A stretch of 64,000 nucleotides of DNA from the NCBI GenBank assembly GCA_963970005.1, contig CAXAMN010023361.1, positions 67,576-131,575 on the forward strand, written 5' to 3'. Position numbers and translations under genes: made by a program. Positions 63,034-64,000 of the stretch are shown piece by piece (within the stretch, counting starts at the first letter, position 1; each line of letters starts with the position of its first letter). Source of the stretch: Durusdinium trenchii. Lineage: Eukaryota; Sar; Dinophyceae; Suessiales; Symbiodiniaceae. Under the pieces are notes generated by a model. That model was given only the letters and a program-made list of their open reading frames with translations, was not told where the DNA came from and did not search any database.

Positions 63034-63650
63034 TCAAGATGCTCGCGTGTTGCCAGCCTGCAGGTTCCTCCCAGCAAGGTTAAAAGAAGAAGTGAGTAGA
63101 TCAGCCACGTGTGGCGCTGAGGCCAAGCGTCGAGAAAAGGCCTCAGTGAACTGCCTCAGCGTGGCCTTTGCACCATCCGGTGGACGCTCTGCAGAGATGG
63201 CTTAGCACAAGGGTGTGGAAGAGAACCTCGACAGCAACACGACCGCTTGTCTTCTATCCTTCACAGCAAGCCGACGAGCAATGTCATCCAGAACCAAGGT
63301 TCCGCGATCAGAACGTTCCCAGTTACTCTTCATGTCAAGAAGCTCCCGGAAAGCTGTCAGACGGGTCACCAGGAACTTGGCTGTGTGCGGCCTGCCAGGC
63401 GCACCCATTACAAGCTCACCGGCCTGCACCTCTTCGGCACCAAAGTCCCTCAGCAAAGCCTCATAGTACGCTCATCCCGTGTCCCATTCCACTGCGACTC
63501 ACTCCAGGCAGATTTCCGGTAGTAGTGGTCAAAGAACCTTCTCAGCATGACCGTCCACACCACCTCATTTGGCAGCTCCTTGAGCCTCACCTGACTCCAC
63601 AACGGTTGCTTCTTGAGAAGCCACTTGATCTGCCGCTTCATCATGGCGTT
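63034..63650 (-). pseudogene. Broken unrecognised gene: one frameshift, one TAA
   Basis: Starting MMKRQIKWLLKKQPLWSQVR near 63645, the minus-strand frame continues WTVMLRRFFDHYYRKSAWSE to DE. At about 63469 a one- or two-base shift is needed to continue YYEALLRDFGAEEVQAGELV. It then reads TAKFLVTRLTAFRELLDMKS and LDDIARRLAVKDRRQAVVLL. An in-frame TAA stands at 63202-63204, after which the same frame continues AISAERPPDGAKATLRQF and SAPHVADLLTSSFNLAGR to a TGA at 63034. The coherent composition on both sides of each lesion indicates one original protein of about 200 residues. I do not recognise it. Its 5' end abuts a large foldback. Confidence 0.5.
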
Positions 63651-63910
63651 TTGGGGCGCCACCGGGGGAAGATGCACCAAGATGACCTGATGAGATCGGA
63701 GCTGTGGCATAGGCACCCAAGGCCCAACGCTCCCGTCGGCTTTTTGGGGCACAGCCACCGGGGGAAGATGCACCGGTCATGTCGGTGCATCTTCCTCCGG
63801 TCGCTGCGCCCCAAAAAGCCGACGGTGGGCCTTGGGCGCCTATGCCACAGGGGAATTTCCCCGGTGGCTGCGCCATAGGCGCCACAGCTCCTATCTCATC
63901 AGGTCATGAA
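63651..63910. mobile_element. Large foldback (inverted repeat) element
   Basis: The arms meet at 63775-63784 (GGTCATGTC loop). GGTGCATCTTCCTCCGG reads outward on the right, and CCGGGGGAAGATGCACC on the left. The stem extends through the GCCGACGG / CCGTCGGC block and AAAAAGCC to GGCATAGGC and beyond (GATGAGATCGGAGCTGTGGC against GCCACAGCTCCTATCTCATC). That is 100 bases or more per arm with small gaps. Extra copies of the CACCGGGGGAAGATGCACC piece at about 63657 and GGGGAATTTCCCCGG at about 63850 show internal duplication. No coding is visible. Confidence 0.8.
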
Positions 63911-64000
63911 ACAGAAGCCTATTTAAATGTAATTGTCAGATGTTTTGCTGGTCTAATGTTTGATTCGAGGTGAGTAGATCTAATTTCAAGGTAAGTGGGT

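Noticed and set aside
1-64000. tRNA, rRNA, CRISPR, or a spliced-leader gene or relic (TTTTGGCTCAAG)
   Set aside because: I looked for the conserved cores by eye and found none. A covariance-model or exact-motif search would be decisive.

Overview
The window looks like nuclear DNA of a dinoflagellate, most likely a Symbiodinium-like lineage. This is an inference from its style, not from a marker gene. Coding sequence is sparse and cut into short exons. Several introns must start with GC or GA rather than GT for the protein to read through. Splice sites often sit in short direct repeats, and the best-supported genes lie mainly on one strand. Simple repeats, minisatellites and small inverted-repeat elements fill the rest. 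I see no rRNA, tRNA, CRISPR array or prokaryotic operon. A 10-base run of N at 44846-44855 marks an assembly gap.

Layout. At 0.6-1.1 kb there is a 40-bp minisatellite. At 5.7-6.85 kb (minus) lies a frameshifted pentatricopeptide-repeat (PPR) relic. At 10.67-10.96 kb (plus) a coding-like frame is interrupted by one TAA. At 21.1-21.76 kb the 0.6-kb minisatellite family returns in the opposite orientation. At 22.7-24.3 kb (minus) is a spliced RNA-binding gene with an FMR1/FXR-like KH1 and a KH2-like segment, ending in an Arg/Ser- and Gly/Arg-rich tail. At 25.9-30.1 kb (minus), directly upstream on the same strand, is a class III nucleotide cyclase catalytic domain spread over six recognisable exons. 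At 33.5-33.8 kb (minus) is a 77-residue two-exon gene with a 65-bp intron. At 34.2-35.2 kb a short CCTACGG motif clusters. At 36.6-36.9 kb is a GGTGAT-type microsatellite. At 43.31-46.10 kb is a 2.8-kb element with 26-bp terminal inverted repeats and many internal copies of its terminal motif. A 233-residue orphan ORF (minus) lies at 50.3-51.0 kb. At 60.5-61.7 kb a minisatellite has inverted flanks. At 62.35-63.9 kb, decayed coding sequence lies beside a large foldback.

The two best genes, cyclase then KH protein, are head-to-tail on the minus strand. The PPR relic, the 77-residue gene and the 50-kb ORF share that strand, which fits the unidirectional gene blocks known in dinoflagellates. Functionally the window holds second-messenger synthesis (cyclase), mRNA binding (KH protein) and former organelle RNA processing (PPR relic). 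These are not one pathway. The candidate new item is the 43-46 kb inverted-repeat element. The most informative gene-level observations are the non-canonical introns and two altered catalytic or binding sites: the cyclase metal site and the second KH loop.
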